A stretch of DNA of 34,501 bases, taken from assembly GCF_025154055.1 (NCBI RefSeq), contig NZ_JAOALK010000050.1, positions 1-34,501 of the forward strand. Reading direction: 5' to 3'. A model generated the notes under the pieces. It searched no databases, had not been told where the DNA came from, and saw nothing but the letters and a program-made list of their open reading frames with translations. Below are positions 17,439-26,175 of this stretch, one piece after another (positions within the stretch are counted from its first letter, which is position 1; each line of letters opens with the position of its first letter). The stretch comes from Aquibacillus koreensis (GTDB lineage Bacteria > Bacillota > Bacilli > Bacillales > Amphibacillaceae). A program made the position numbers and the translations under genes.

Positions 17439-18674
17439 TTAATCCCTCACTTCGGATAGGTTTGTATCATTTAGCATTTTACCAAAGGCTAATCGCTTTA
17501 GATTAAAGCTTACTGTAATATCAGCATTTGGATAGATTTTTTTATTCCAGTCAGCTTCTTCATATGCAGGTACGTCGATAAACTGATCTCGTATAAAAAG
17601 TGACCAGTAGAAAGGATCAGACCCATATTCCTCCTGTGTCTTCTTAATCAGTTTGTTAGCCTTACTTTCAAGGTCCGTTATTATCGCTTTTCTTAACAGT
17701 TCTTGATGTGCACTGTTTTGTGAATAATTAACAAGACTTGGGATAGCCAATACCTCAATTTGAAAGGACACTGTGACATCTATTTTAGTTGGTTTGTTTT
17801 TATTATATTGAATCTCAACTTCTGCCGGTGTTTTTTGAATGTAATCCGCTGCGACTCGATATTCTGGACGAATTGGATCCGGATAGGTGGAAAGAAGTTC
17901 ATCCATATCTAATGTGTAATCTAACACATGTGCAATACGTGTATCTTGACCATCCAAAGTATCAATCATTTTTCCTTCCTTAAATACAGCTGATCCCATG
18001 AATTGTGTGTCGCTTCCTCCCTCTTGGGGAATTTCTCCTGCAACATATTGATCTTCATAGCCTTCTCCCTTTTTTTCTTCGTGTTCATTTGTAGCATAGA
18101 TTGCTAAGAATAGATCAGCGTCACCTTCCGTTATTTGAAAGAATCGATGGACACTAGCATCAGGAATAATTCCTGTCTGTGTAGCACGTGTAATCATATA
18201 TTGAAAATACTTATGTGTGCGAGTCTCCATCTTAGGCTTTATATTATTTAGAAATTCCGCTGCAGATTCTTTCGAAACAACAATCTGGGTAGCTCTACGT
18301 ATTTGTGTTGTTCGGGATGCTGCTTGTATAATTTGAAGGAAATCGCCAGAACGAGCTAATTCCTCTGAGATAACAATGACCTTTGTATGGTCCAATGTCA
18401 TTCGTTTAGATACAAATGAATTTACTGTATTCATTGCGGTTAATATGTCACTACCATTTGTAGTAACCGTTTCGTTTGGTTCTTCATCTGAACCGCCACC
18501 AGATGTAGTTCCAACCTCAGGATTCGTAATTTGAAACGTAAACTCATACGTTCCTTCTTTATCAGTTTGATCTACACCTATAGCGACATTATAGGATTGT
18601 TGCTCTAATTCGACCTTATCATAGCAACCAGTAAGGAACATAAGTAGTAAAGATATACATATCATTCTTTTCAT
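17439..18674 (-). CDS. gerC: Ger(x)C-family spore germination lipoprotein
   Basis: The C subunit of a GerA-type germinant receptor in the inner spore membrane. 411 residues with a lipoprotein signal ending LTGC (Cys17), then the CYDKVELEQQSYNVAIGVDQT start typical of Ger(x)C proteins, the conserved TQIRRATQIVVSKE and the C-terminal domain III. The start overlaps the gerB stop by 4 nt. Which nutrient is sensed cannot be told from sequence. Confidence 0.95.
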   Translation of the reverse strand: MKRMICISLLLMFLTGCYDKVELEQQSYNVAIGVDQTDKEGTYEFTFQITNPEVGTTSGGGSDEEPNETVTTNGSDILTAMNTVNSFVSKRMTLDHTKVIVISEELARSGDFLQIIQAASRTTQIRRATQIVVSKESAAEFLNNIKPKMETRTHKYFQYMITRATQTGIIPDASVHRFFQITEGDADLFLAIYATNEHEEKKGEGYEDQYVAGEIPQEGGSDTQFMGSAVFKEGKMIDTLDGQDTRIAHVLDYTLDMDELLSTYPDPIRPEYRVAADYIQKTPAEVEIQYNKNKPTKIDVTVSFQIEVLAIPSLVNYSQNSAHQELLRKAIITDLESKANKLIKKTQEEYGSDPFYWSLFIRDQFIDVPAYEEADWNKKIYPNADITVSFNLKRLAFGKMLNDTNLSEVRD

Positions 18675-19762
18675 GTTTTTTTTAACTCCCCTTTACATAG
18701 TGCTACAATCCATAGGATGAAAGGAAATAGCACAAACAAAGGAGTGGATATATCTAACAATAGATCTCTAATGATCAATTCATTTACAATAGCATTTTCA
18801 GGGATGACACCTATCATTAATGCTAAGAAAGCAAATGGAAAAAGTAGAGGTTCAAATTCATTAATATTAAATACAGCACCAAAGATCCATGTGATTAGAT
18901 ATAGCAGGATGATAAAGCGCATAAACCCAGCAAATAGCCAAAAGACCATAAAAAAAGTTTCAATGTTAGTGAAGTAATCGCCAAAATTAATATATTGTGT
19001 GATCTCATGGAATGGGAAAGCAATTTTGTCAATAGAGTTGTAATCAAAGATTACAGTGTACAAAAGAAAAAAAAGGATAATCTCAAAAATGACAAATAAA
19101 CCTCCAAAATAACTCCCTCTTCTAAAGAACTTTGTATCTTTAAATGCAGTATAAGCTATGGTAAGTAAAAAGAATTCAAGAAATATCGATGAGTTTTTTA
19201 CACCTTCCATAACGATCACTTGCACTCCTGAACCAAAGATTGGGAAGATACGATTCCAAACAGCTTCTTTAAATATTAATGCCGCTAACAAAAAAACAGC
19301 AAATTTAATTAATGGTAATCCAATCCATGATGTAAAACCAATCACTTCAAATCCCCGTTTAGCACAAAAAAATATCACGGCCATAAAGACAATAGAGATA
19401 ATAAGTGTTGGTGATTGTGGATAGTAAAGTAGTTTGATTTGTTCTACATAGTTTCTACTATCAAAAATGAGTGTAGCATATGCAAGTATAAATAGAAGAA
19501 ACCCTAAGGATTTCCCGAAAAATCTCCCAAGTACTTTTTCTAATAGCTCAACTAAATTCTTATCTTTATATCTCTTTAGTAAATAGATAAGCAAAAGAAA
19601 GGATGGAAAAATAATTAGAAATGAGATAATTGGAATCATCCAAAAAGCATTCTGCCCTTTTTGGGCTAAAAGAGCAGGCGTTGTATCTGCAAACTTAATC
19701 CCAACTAATAAGGTAACTAATGCAAACATCTCTCTTGTAGTTAAGGTCTTATAATCTTTCAT
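18671..19762 (-). CDS. gerB: GerAB-family spore germination permease
   Basis: The B subunit of the germinant receptor, related to amino-acid/polyamine permeases and thought to bind the germinant. 363 residues, about ten membrane helices, with the family opening LTTREMFALVTLLVGIKFADTTPALLAQKGQNAFWMIP. It begins 10 bp after gerA and overlaps gerC. The ATG is preceded by GGTGGGG. Confidence 0.95.
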   Translation of the reverse strand: MKDYKTLTTREMFALVTLLVGIKFADTTPALLAQKGQNAFWMIPIISFLIIFPSFLLLIYLLKRYKDKNLVELLEKVLGRFFGKSLGFLLFILAYATLIFDSRNYVEQIKLLYYPQSPTLIISIVFMAVIFFCAKRGFEVIGFTSWIGLPLIKFAVFLLAALIFKEAVWNRIFPIFGSGVQVIVMEGVKNSSIFLEFFLLTIAYTAFKDTKFFRRGSYFGGLFVIFEIILFFLLYTVIFDYNSIDKIAFPFHEITQYINFGDYFTNIETFFMVFWLFAGFMRFIILLYLITWIFGAVFNINEFEPLLFPFAFLALMIGVIPENAIVNELIIRDLLLDISTPLFVLFPFILWIVALCKGELKKT

Positions 19763-19772
19763 GGTACCCCAC

Positions 19773-21290
19773 CTATTTTGAAGTTGAATCCCTTTTTTTT
19801 CTTAAATCCTTTGGTAAAAGATTTCCCGGCCTCCATATTTCATTTTTAATAGCTTTACGAAAGACCGTATCCCCTGGTGATTTGAAATAAGGTGCAAGTG
19901 GAGAGAAAAATGGTACCCCAAAGGATTTTAAGGATGCAGCATACATAAACCAAACTAAGAAGGCTCCTGCCAAACCAAACATACCATAGGTTCCTGCAGC
20001 AGCTATAAATATAAATCGCGTTATTCGAACGGTAAAATTTATACTTACATCTGCTATCGCAAAAGAAGTAAGTCCTGACACTGCAGCAACGATGACAATG
20101 ATTGGGCTTATAATATTCGCTTCAACAGCCGCTTGTCCTAAAATTAATGCACCTACGATCCCAATAGTTGGTCCTAATGGGTTTGGAATACGAATACCAG
20201 CTTCACGAATTAATTCAAAGGCAACTTCCATAATGAGCACCTCGAAAATTAACGGAAACGGAACTCTTTCTCTTGAAGCAGTGATTGCAAGCAGTAAATC
20301 TGGAGGTAACATCTCACTATGAAAATTAGTAATACCTACATATGTTGCAGATATCATTGTTGTTAAATAGAAAGCAAACAAGCGGATTGCTCTGGTGAAG
20401 TTACCATATAGAAAGCGCAAATAACGGTCTTCTTGCGCATGAAAAAATGACCAAAAGGTAACAGGAACTACTAAACAAGCTGCTGAATTATCCATTAGAA
20501 TAATAATGTATCCATCTTCTAGATAAGAAGCCGCTTTATCTGGACGTTCTGTATAATGAATACTTGGAAAAATTGAATATGGTCGTTCTTCAATATACTG
20601 TTCTAGTAGTTCTACATTCCGAACACTATCGGTATTAATCTCATCTAAACGCTTTTTTAAATTATTTAATATATCGTCATTAACAAGATCACTTACATAT
20701 AAAAAATTCACTTCAGACTTGGAACGTTTTCCTACCTGCTTAGATTCTGTAATGAGTTGTTTATCATGTACTCTTTTTCTCACAAGCGAGATATTAACAT
20801 TCAACGATTCTGTAAACGCTTCTTGCGGCCCTTTAATTGCACTTTCATTCTCCGCTTTTCCAATACTTCTAAACTGAAATTGAGCAACATCAATCGAAAA
20901 GGCAATAGCTGTACCTTCTTGAAATAAAATAGCTTTCCCACTATTAATGTGTTCAATGACTTCATCAAAGTCTTTTATTTCTGTTAGACTTTCGACTGTA
21001 ACGACATTCTTTAGTTCATTTCCTTCTGCTTCTAATAAAGGACGTATGATTGCTTCATAAATCTTGTCTCCGTTTACAATAGAACTATAGTAAAACAAAC
21101 TCATCTCTTTTTGATTGTATTTGGCAATTAGATCTCTATAAGAAAAATCTTTGTTTGTCCCGTATGAAAAGAGTTGTTTGATGTGTTCAGTATTGTGTTT
21201 GAGGCTCGATCGAATGGGATCGTTATTTTTTTGTGGTTTTGATTGTGTATTAGCTTTTTTAGCTTTTTTGAAAAAATGAAACACATCCAT
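19773..21290 (-). CDS. gerA: GerA-family germinant receptor A subunit
   Basis: The A subunit of the germinant receptor: a large soluble N-terminal domain (about 1-290, opening with NTEHIKQLFSYGTNKDF) and a C-terminal membrane half with about five helices, including the family motifs RERVPFPLIFEVLIMEVAFELIREAGIRIP and GLTSFAIADVSI. 505 residues if ATG 21290 is used, but AAAGGAG then lies only one base from it; GTG at 21284, 7 nt from that site, is the better spaced start. First gene of gerA-gerB-gerC plus the small ORF. A forespore (sigma-G) promoter is expected, but I could not identify one with confidence. Confidence 0.95.
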   Translation of the reverse strand: MDVFHFFKKAKKANTQSKPQKNNDPIRSSLKHNTEHIKQLFSYGTNKDFSYRDLIAKYNQKEMSLFYYSSIVNGDKIYEAIIRPLLEAEGNELKNVVTVESLTEIKDFDEVIEHINSGKAILFQEGTAIAFSIDVAQFQFRSIGKAENESAIKGPQEAFTESLNVNISLVRKRVHDKQLITESKQVGKRSKSEVNFLYVSDLVNDDILNNLKKRLDEINTDSVRNVELLEQYIEERPYSIFPSIHYTERPDKAASYLEDGYIIILMDNSAACLVVPVTFWSFFHAQEDRYLRFLYGNFTRAIRLFAFYLTTMISATYVGITNFHSEMLPPDLLLAITASRERVPFPLIFEVLIMEVAFELIREAGIRIPNPLGPTIGIVGALILGQAAVEANIISPIIVIVAAVSGLTSFAIADVSINFTVRITRFIFIAAAGTYGMFGLAGAFLVWFMYAASLKSFGVPFFSPLAPYFKSPGDTVFRKAIKNEIWRPGNLLPKDLRKKRDSTSK

Positions 21291-21437
21291 ACTCCTTTCA
21301 TCATGTTCATTTACGGGTAGTGTTTGTCAGATCAAGAAAAATTATGAATGTATGTTTTTACATCGAAGAGTAGATTGTAAATTAGAGAAAGGTATGTAGG
21401 TTTCAACTATCGTATTTATTACCAGTGACATAAAAAA

Positions 21438-21468
21438 AAGACCTGTGAATTTTTAATTCACAGGTCTT
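21438..21468 (-). terminator. yceI terminator
   Basis: A 14-bp perfect stem, AAGACCTGTGAATT (21438-21451) / AATTCACAGGTCTT (21455-21468). On the minus strand it is followed by T7, so it ends the YceI transcript. Confidence 0.92.
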
Positions 21469-21487
21469 GATTAATAATCAATCACAT

Positions 21488-22021
21488 CTATGCTTCTAAC
21501 ATAGCCTCTAATTCAATATTGATTTTGATTTCATCACCAATTAGTACGCCGCCAGTTTCAAGAGCAGCATTATACGTAATACCATAATCACTACGCTTTA
21601 CTTTTCCTTCTGCACTAAAACCAAATACTTGATTTCCCCAAGGATCTTTTCCAGAACCTTCAAAGTTAACAGTAAATGTTTCAGTGTTGGATTTTCCGGC
21701 AATAGATAAATCACCAGTAACTTCGTAAACATCTTCGCTTACTTTTGTTACATTATTTGATTTAAAAATCATTTGTGGGTGATTTTCAATATCGAAGAAA
21801 TCAGCTGAACGAAGATGATCATCACGCTGTTTATTGCGTGTATCAATGCTTTCTACACCAATTTTGAATTCTATTTCTGCAGTTGTTAAGTCTGCTGGGT
21901 CTGCAACTAGGTTCACATCAAATTCGTGAAATGCACCTTTTACCTTCGATACCATCATGTGTTTTACAGAGAAATCTACACTTGTGTGTGTTGGATCTAC
22001 CTTAAATGTTTGTTTAGTCAT
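21488..22021 (-). CDS. YceI family protein
   Basis: A 177-residue lipocalin-like beta-barrel protein of the YceI family, which binds polyisoprenoid-type ligands in characterised members. Visible family blocks: DPTHTSVDFSVKHMMVSKVKGAF at the N terminus, IDTRNKQRDDHLRSADFFD in the middle and the C-terminal LIGDEIKINIELEA. There is no signal peptide, so it is cytoplasmic, as in other Firmicutes. GGAGGG precedes the ATG. It is a single-gene unit with its own strong promoter and terminator. Confidence 0.95.
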   Translation of the reverse strand: MTKQTFKVDPTHTSVDFSVKHMMVSKVKGAFHEFDVNLVADPADLTTAEIEFKIGVESIDTRNKQRDDHLRSADFFDIENHPQMIFKSNNVTKVSEDVYEVTGDLSIAGKSNTETFTVNFEGSGKDPWGNQVFGFSAEGKVKRSDYGITYNAALETGGVLIGDEIKINIELEAMLEA

Positions 22022-22062
22022 GAAAAACCCTCCATTAATTTTTGTTATTTATTATTATTTAG

Positions 22063-22107
22063 TTACTTTATGTAAGTAAGTATAAAGAAGTAATTATAAT
22101 ACGTCAA
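22063..22107 (-). promoter_or_regulatory. yceI promoter with overlapping dyad operator
   Basis: On the minus strand TTGACG (22107-22102), 17 bp, TATACT (22084-22079). Immediately downstream, over the expected start point, lies the perfect dyad TTACTT-TATGT-AAGTAA (22063-22079). The position suggests a repressor site. The shape resembles operators of DUF24/HxlR or MarR-type redox repressors, which is inference only. Confidence 0.65.
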
Positions 22108-22409
22108 CCACTTTATCTCGAAACTAGGATATATTTTTAATGATTTTTTCCTTGTGAGCCAAAATACTCTTTTATACATCTTCAATCATTTAATAATCTG
22201 TCATAATATAGAACAGATAATTTTTAAAACTGTATTAGAATAAATTGGGAGTTATTTCTTTAATTTTCAAACTAAATAGTCTAAAATATTGAATAAACGG
22301 ATTATTTTAAATAATTTATTAAATACTTCAAGCGTTTACTTCATAGGATGAAAGAAAGATGTACGATAATGTGCAAGCGTTTACAAAAAATCTTTAATGA
22401 GGTGATTAG
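22108..22409 (+). promoter_or_regulatory. acsA upstream region with two cre-like sites
   Basis: Very AT-rich. Two CcpA cre-like boxes lie close to the gene: TTCAAGCGTTTACT at 22327-22340 and TGCAAGCGTTTACA at 22372-22385. The second matches the cre consensus at all but one position. A GATAAT at 22366-22371 just before it could be the -10. This fits known carbon catabolite repression of acsA in Bacillus. Confidence 0.7.
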
Positions 22410-24125
22410 ATGGATATGCAGCCAATTCCAGCTAGAGAGGGCAATCACAACCTACAAGATTATCAGCAGAAACGTAAAAACTTTCATTGGGAAGAAGTAA
22501 AGGAGAATTTCAGTTGGTCTAAGACAGGGAAAGTAAATGCAGCTTATGAAGCAATTGACCGTCATGCAGAAGATCCTGCAAAGAAGGATAAAGTTGCATT
22601 GATATACTCCGCACCAGATCGAGAAGAGAAATTAACGTTTAATCAACTAAAGAACCAAAGTAATCAGTTTGCGAATGTGTTGAATAAAGAAGGCGTACAA
22701 AAAGGCGATCGTGTTTTCTTGTTTATGCCTAGAAGTCCAGAGTTTTATGCATGCTTTTTCGGTATTTTAAAAGTAGGCGCAATAGCGGGGCCTCTGTTTG
22801 AAGCATTTATGGAACAGGCAGTCAGAGACAGATTAGAAGATAGTGAAGCTTCTATGCTAATCACTACTCCAGAATTGTTAGAAAGAGTTCCGCATAATGA
22901 ATTACCTAACTTAGAAAAAATCGTTTTAGTCGGAGATTTTACAGAAGCATCTAATAAATATGTTGATTATTTCAAAGAGATGGATCAGGCATCCGAAGCT
23001 TTTGATATCGAATGGGTTGATTTAGAAGACGGTATGCTACTGCATTACACATCTGGTTCCACTGGAAAACCAAAAGGGGTTTATCACGTGCATAATGCCA
23101 TGATTCAACATTATGCTACTGGTGACTGGGTTATTGACTTAAAAGAAGATGATATTTACTGGTGTACTGCCGATCCTGGTTGGGTAACAGGAACAAGTTA
23201 TGGTATTTTTGCGCCGTGGCTACATGGGGTAACAAATGTTATTCGCGGTGGTCGTTTTACACCTGATTCTTGGTATGAAACATTAGATAAACAAAACGTG
23301 ACGGTATGGTATTCTGCACCAACTGCTTTCCGTAAGTTAGTAAGTGCAGGTGCGGATGTCGTTCATAAATATGACTTATCATCCCTAAGACATGTGATGA
23401 GTGTTGGGGAACCACTTAACCCAGAAGTTATCACATGGGGTGTGGATGCGTTTAAACTTCGTATTCACGATACATGGTGGATGACAGAGACGGGCGCTAT
23501 GTTAATTGTTAACTATCCATGCATGGATATTCGCCCTGGCTCAATGGGGAAACCGATCCCTGGTGTAGAAGCAGCTATTGTAGATAATGAAGGGAATGAA
23601 CTTCCTCCAAACCAGATGGGTAACTTGGCAATCAAAAAGGGATGGCCATCGATGATGAGAGCCATTTGGAAGAACCCAGGTAAATATGAGAGTTACTTTA
23701 TCAATGGATGGTACGTATCAGGTGACAGTGCTTATATGGATGAAGATGGGTACTTCTGGTTCCAAGGCCGTTTAGATGATGTTATTAATACATCTGGTGA
23801 ACGTGTTGGTCCGTTTGAGGTAGAGAGCAAATTGATTGAACATCCAGCTGTCGCAGAAGCGGGTGTTATTGGGAAACCAGATCCTGAGCGCGGGGAAATT
23901 ATTAAAGCATTTATCACCTTAAATGAAGGATATAAAGCTTCGGATGAATTAGTAGAAGACATTCGCCAGTTTGTGAAAACAGGCTTAAGTGCGCATGCTG
24001 CTCCACGTGAGATTGAGGTAAAAGAAACGATTCCAAAAACACGTAGTGGTAAGATCATGAGACGTTTACTTAAATCATGGGAGTTAGGATTGCCTACTGG
24101 TGATACCTCCACGTTAGAAGAGTAA
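22410..24125 (+). CDS. acsA: Acetyl-CoA synthetase
   Basis: Activates acetate to acetyl-CoA through acetyl-AMP. 571 residues, the length of the Bacillus AcsA type. Adenylation motifs: LHYTSGSTGKPKGVYHVH, WMTETGA, WYVSGDSAYMDEDGYFWFQGR, and the C-terminal PKTRSGKIMRRLL, whose Gly-Lys (about residue 548) is the lysine that acetyltransferases modify in this family. GAGGTGA lies 5 nt before the ATG. Probably under CcpA through the two upstream boxes. The acuABC genes usually next to acsA are absent. Confidence 0.96.
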   Translation: MDMQPIPAREGNHNLQDYQQKRKNFHWEEVKENFSWSKTGKVNAAYEAIDRHAEDPAKKDKVALIYSAPDREEKLTFNQLKNQSNQFANVLNKEGVQKGDRVFLFMPRSPEFYACFFGILKVGAIAGPLFEAFMEQAVRDRLEDSEASMLITTPELLERVPHNELPNLEKIVLVGDFTEASNKYVDYFKEMDQASEAFDIEWVDLEDGMLLHYTSGSTGKPKGVYHVHNAMIQHYATGDWVIDLKEDDIYWCTADPGWVTGTSYGIFAPWLHGVTNVIRGGRFTPDSWYETLDKQNVTVWYSAPTAFRKLVSAGADVVHKYDLSSLRHVMSVGEPLNPEVITWGVDAFKLRIHDTWWMTETGAMLIVNYPCMDIRPGSMGKPIPGVEAAIVDNEGNELPPNQMGNLAIKKGWPSMMRAIWKNPGKYESYFINGWYVSGDSAYMDEDGYFWFQGRLDDVINTSGERVGPFEVESKLIEHPAVAEAGVIGKPDPERGEIIKAFITLNEGYKASDELVEDIRQFVKTGLSAHAAPREIEVKETIPKTRSGKIMRRLLKSWELGLPTGDTSTLEE

Positions 24126-24133
24126 TATATAGA

Positions 24134-24172
24134 AAGAATCGATCTCTCTTTGTAGGGATCGATTCTTTTTTT
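24134..24172 (+). terminator. acsA terminator
   Basis: AAGAATCGATC (24134-24144) / GATCGATTCTT (24157-24167) with a T-run tail. Confidence 0.9.
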
Positions 24173-24233
24173 CAATTATGCATGTTATAGCGCAGTTGAT
24201 ACAAACTCCGTTGTAACTAACCCACCCGCTCCT

Positions 24234-24407
24234 CGAGTGAAATTGGCTCCCTTTCCGCGGAGGAATCACGAAAAATCCCAAGACCCGGCTTTTTCTAAGT
24301 ACAGATTCCTCTTGCGGGCACGGCCTCAGCTAACTCAGAAGAAAGTTCGCTTCTGAGTGGATCTTCGGCTCGCGCTGTTCCCGCAGGAGTGTCGCCAATT
24401 TCACTCG
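24234..24407 (+). repeat. Repeat unit A, locus 3
   Basis: Bounded by perfect 14-bp inverted ends CGAGTGAAATTGGC (24234-24247) and GCCAATTTCACTCG (24394-24407). Compared with locus 2 both ends carry matching changes (CAAG/CTTG became CGAG/CTCG), and the inner hairpin reads CTCAGAAG/CTTCTGAG instead of CTCAGGAG/CTCCTGAG, so the pairing is kept. The GAAAAATCC/GGCTTTTTC stem has one mismatch. On its left the motif AAACTCCG-TTGTAACTAACC (24203-24222) is shared with the flanks of loci 1 and 2. Confidence 0.92.
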
Positions 24408-24504
24408 CTCCGCTAGTAACTGATTTTAGTAAAGACAAACTTAGTATAAGTAAATTAACTCCGCAAATAATGACTAGTTTACTTCTGACTTTAATAGAGC
24501 CAAA
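24408..24504. other. Variable spacer of composite repeat, locus 3
   Basis: 97 bp, AT-rich, with edge motifs TCCGCTAG and CATAGCGGAGG as an inverted pair. Its interior is unlike the spacers at 1652-1743 and 11210-11309. No gene seen. Confidence 0.6.
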
Positions 24505-24683
24505 CATAGCGGAGGAAAAATACGAGACTCCTGTGGGAAAGGAACAGTCTGAAGACCCCGCAGTGAGCGTTCTTTGCGAATGAGGAGGCTGAAGCGTTCC
24601 CCACAAAAGGAATCTGAACTTAGAAAAAGCCATGGGTTAAGGCTTTTTCGTGATTGCTCCTAGGAAAGCGAGTGTTTTTCCGC
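24505..24683 (+). repeat. Mosaic repeat unit B' (B ends with an A hairpin inside), locus 3
   Basis: It begins like B (GCGGAGGAAAAATAC, then GAGACTCCTGTGGGA) and ends with the complementary GTGTTTTTCCGC. Its second half (about 24600-24662) carries GGAATCTGAACTTAGAAAAA, a loop and GGCTTTTTCGTGATT, which is the internal hairpin module of unit A in reverse orientation. The unit thus combines parts of both families. Downstream to 24760 nothing else is recognised. Confidence 0.75.
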
Positions 24684-24760
24684 AGCGGCGTTCTAGCAAT
24701 CATCCCATAAATACCGAAAGGAAGTTAGTACACAATTTATATAAAACCGACTATCTAAAT

Positions 24761-25999
24761 TTAATCTAAACTCCCTGTTGGACCAAAAAATTCAAAATGA
24801 ATATCTTCTTGGTCAACGCCCCATGTTGTTAATGCTTTGTTGATTGCTTTCATAAAGCCTTCAGGTCCACAGAAGTAGAATGATGCATCATTAGTAGGAA
24901 GAATTGTCTTAAGCCAATCTAAATCAACAAAACCTTCTTTATCAAAAGTCTTTTCTGCACGATCTTCTTCACTAGGTTGCTCATATACAACGAATGAGCG
25001 AACTTGTTTATGATGATCTACTACATCTTTAATAGAAGATTTTAGCCCATGAACGCCACCATGTTGAGCAGCGTGAATGAAGTACACGTCACGATTAGGT
25101 TGTTCTGTTACAACAGTTTCTAGCATGCTTGTTAGTGGGGTTATACCAACCCCGCCACTGATTAAAATGAGGGTTTTTTTTTCACTATTTAATGTAAAGT
25201 CCCCAGCAGGAGCACTTACAGGCAATGTTTCTCCTATACTTAAATCTTTATGTAAAAAGTTAGATACTATCCCGCTTGGATTATCATTGATTTCATCTTC
25301 ACGTTTTACACTAATACGGAAAAATTCAGGATTTGGCTTACAAGATAAAGAATACTGTCGTAAGCAATTATATGGTGCATTTTCTCTATCCATTTTCACC
25401 GTAATATATTGTCCTGGTAAATAGGAAGGAAGTTTCCCACCGTCTATAGGCTTTAAATAGAATGAAGTGATCACATCACTTTCAACTACTTTATCTACGA
25501 TTTTAAAATTACGATAGCCGGTCCAACCGCCATCTTTATTTTCAGTTTCTTGGTACATCTCTTTTTCTACTTGAATAAAGATATCAGCAATAACTTGATA
25601 CGCTTTTCCCCAAGCATCTAAGATCTCATCCGTTGCAGCGTCACCTAAAACATCTTTCATTGCTAATAATAAATGCTTCCCAACAATTGGATAATGTTCA
25701 GGTAATATATTTAAGCTTCTATGTTTATGTGCAATTTGTTTTACGACTGGTAAGATCGCTTCTAAGTTATCAATATAAGAAGCAGCTGCGTAAACGGTGT
25801 TTGCTAGTGCTTGCGGTTGTTTCCCTTTGCGTTGGTTTGTTTGGTTAAAGATATTCTTAAGTTCAGGATGATTCTCAAACATCATTTGATAAAAACGAGA
25901 AGTAATAGTTTCCCCATGCTGTGCAAGGACTGGAACAGTTGCTTTTACGGTATCTATTGTTTTTTGATCTAAAAGTGGTGCAGTAGTTGAATTACTCAA
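24761..25999 (-). CDS. hmp: Flavohemoglobin (nitric oxide dioxygenase)
   Basis: Converts nitric oxide to nitrate with NAD(P)H and oxygen. An N-terminal globin domain (about 1-140; proximal His in AHKHRSL), then an FAD domain (RQYSLS) and an NAD domain (GGVGITPLTSMLE, FYFCGPEGFM). The start is probably TTG 25999 (MSNSTTAPLLDQKTI), since AGGAG lies 8 nt upstream; a GTG at 26008 sits on top of the site. 412 residues. It is divergent from nsrR across a shared control region. Confidence 0.96.
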   Translation of the reverse strand: MSNSTTAPLLDQKTIDTVKATVPVLAQHGETITSRFYQMMFENHPELKNIFNQTNQRKGKQPQALANTVYAAASYIDNLEAILPVVKQIAHKHRSLNILPEHYPIVGKHLLLAMKDVLGDAATDEILDAWGKAYQVIADIFIQVEKEMYQETENKDGGWTGYRNFKIVDKVVESDVITSFYLKPIDGGKLPSYLPGQYITVKMDRENAPYNCLRQYSLSCKPNPEFFRISVKREDEINDNPSGIVSNFLHKDLSIGETLPVSAPAGDFTLNSEKKTLILISGGVGITPLTSMLETVVTEQPNRDVYFIHAAQHGGVHGLKSSIKDVVDHHKQVRSFVVYEQPSEEDRAEKTFDKEGFVDLDWLKTILPTNDASFYFCGPEGFMKAINKALTTWGVDQEDIHFEFFGPTGSLD

Positions 26000-26018
26000 T
26001 AAGAACACTCCTATTTTT

Positions 26019-26074
26019 AAACATGTATTTACTTTACATGTTTAATTGTATAAAAAGTTAAGAAAGTAATTCAA
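26019..26074 (-). promoter_or_regulatory. hmp promoter with NsrR-type operator
   Basis: Minus-strand promoter TTGAAT (26074-26069), 16 bp, TATACA (26052-26047). Just downstream, covering the start point, is a perfect palindrome AAACATGTA-TTTACTT-TACATGTTT (26019-26043). It resembles the ATGTATTT-type NsrR sites of other bacteria, and NsrR is encoded next door. NO would release repression of hmp. Confidence 0.75.
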
Positions 26075-26100
26075 CCGGATAATGGAAAAATGTATGACAA

Positions 26101-26121
26101 TCTTGTTAACGTAATACAAGA
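26101..26121. promoter_or_regulatory. Dyad upstream of nsrR
   Basis: TCTTGT-taacgtaat-ACAAGA, 6-bp arms, in the hmp-nsrR gap 55 bp before nsrR. It differs from the hmp palindrome. It may be an operator for another regulator or part of the nsrR promoter. Confidence 0.35.
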
Positions 26122-26175
26122 CTTATCACATAATTTTTTGTACTATGGAGTTATATAGAAGAGGGGGAGTTGAGA

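Noticed and set aside
21291-21400. Possible sigma-G promoter before gerA (CATAATT near 21340 on the minus strand)
   Set aside because: No matching -35 was found at the right distance, so it is not listed as a feature.
23732-24175. 147-codon minus-strand ORF opposite acsA
   Set aside because: Antisense shadow of the AcsA C-terminal domain; it runs through the acsA terminator.
25077-25424. 115-codon plus-strand ORF opposite hmp
   Set aside because: Shadow frame of the flavohemoglobin reductase domain, without a credible start signal.
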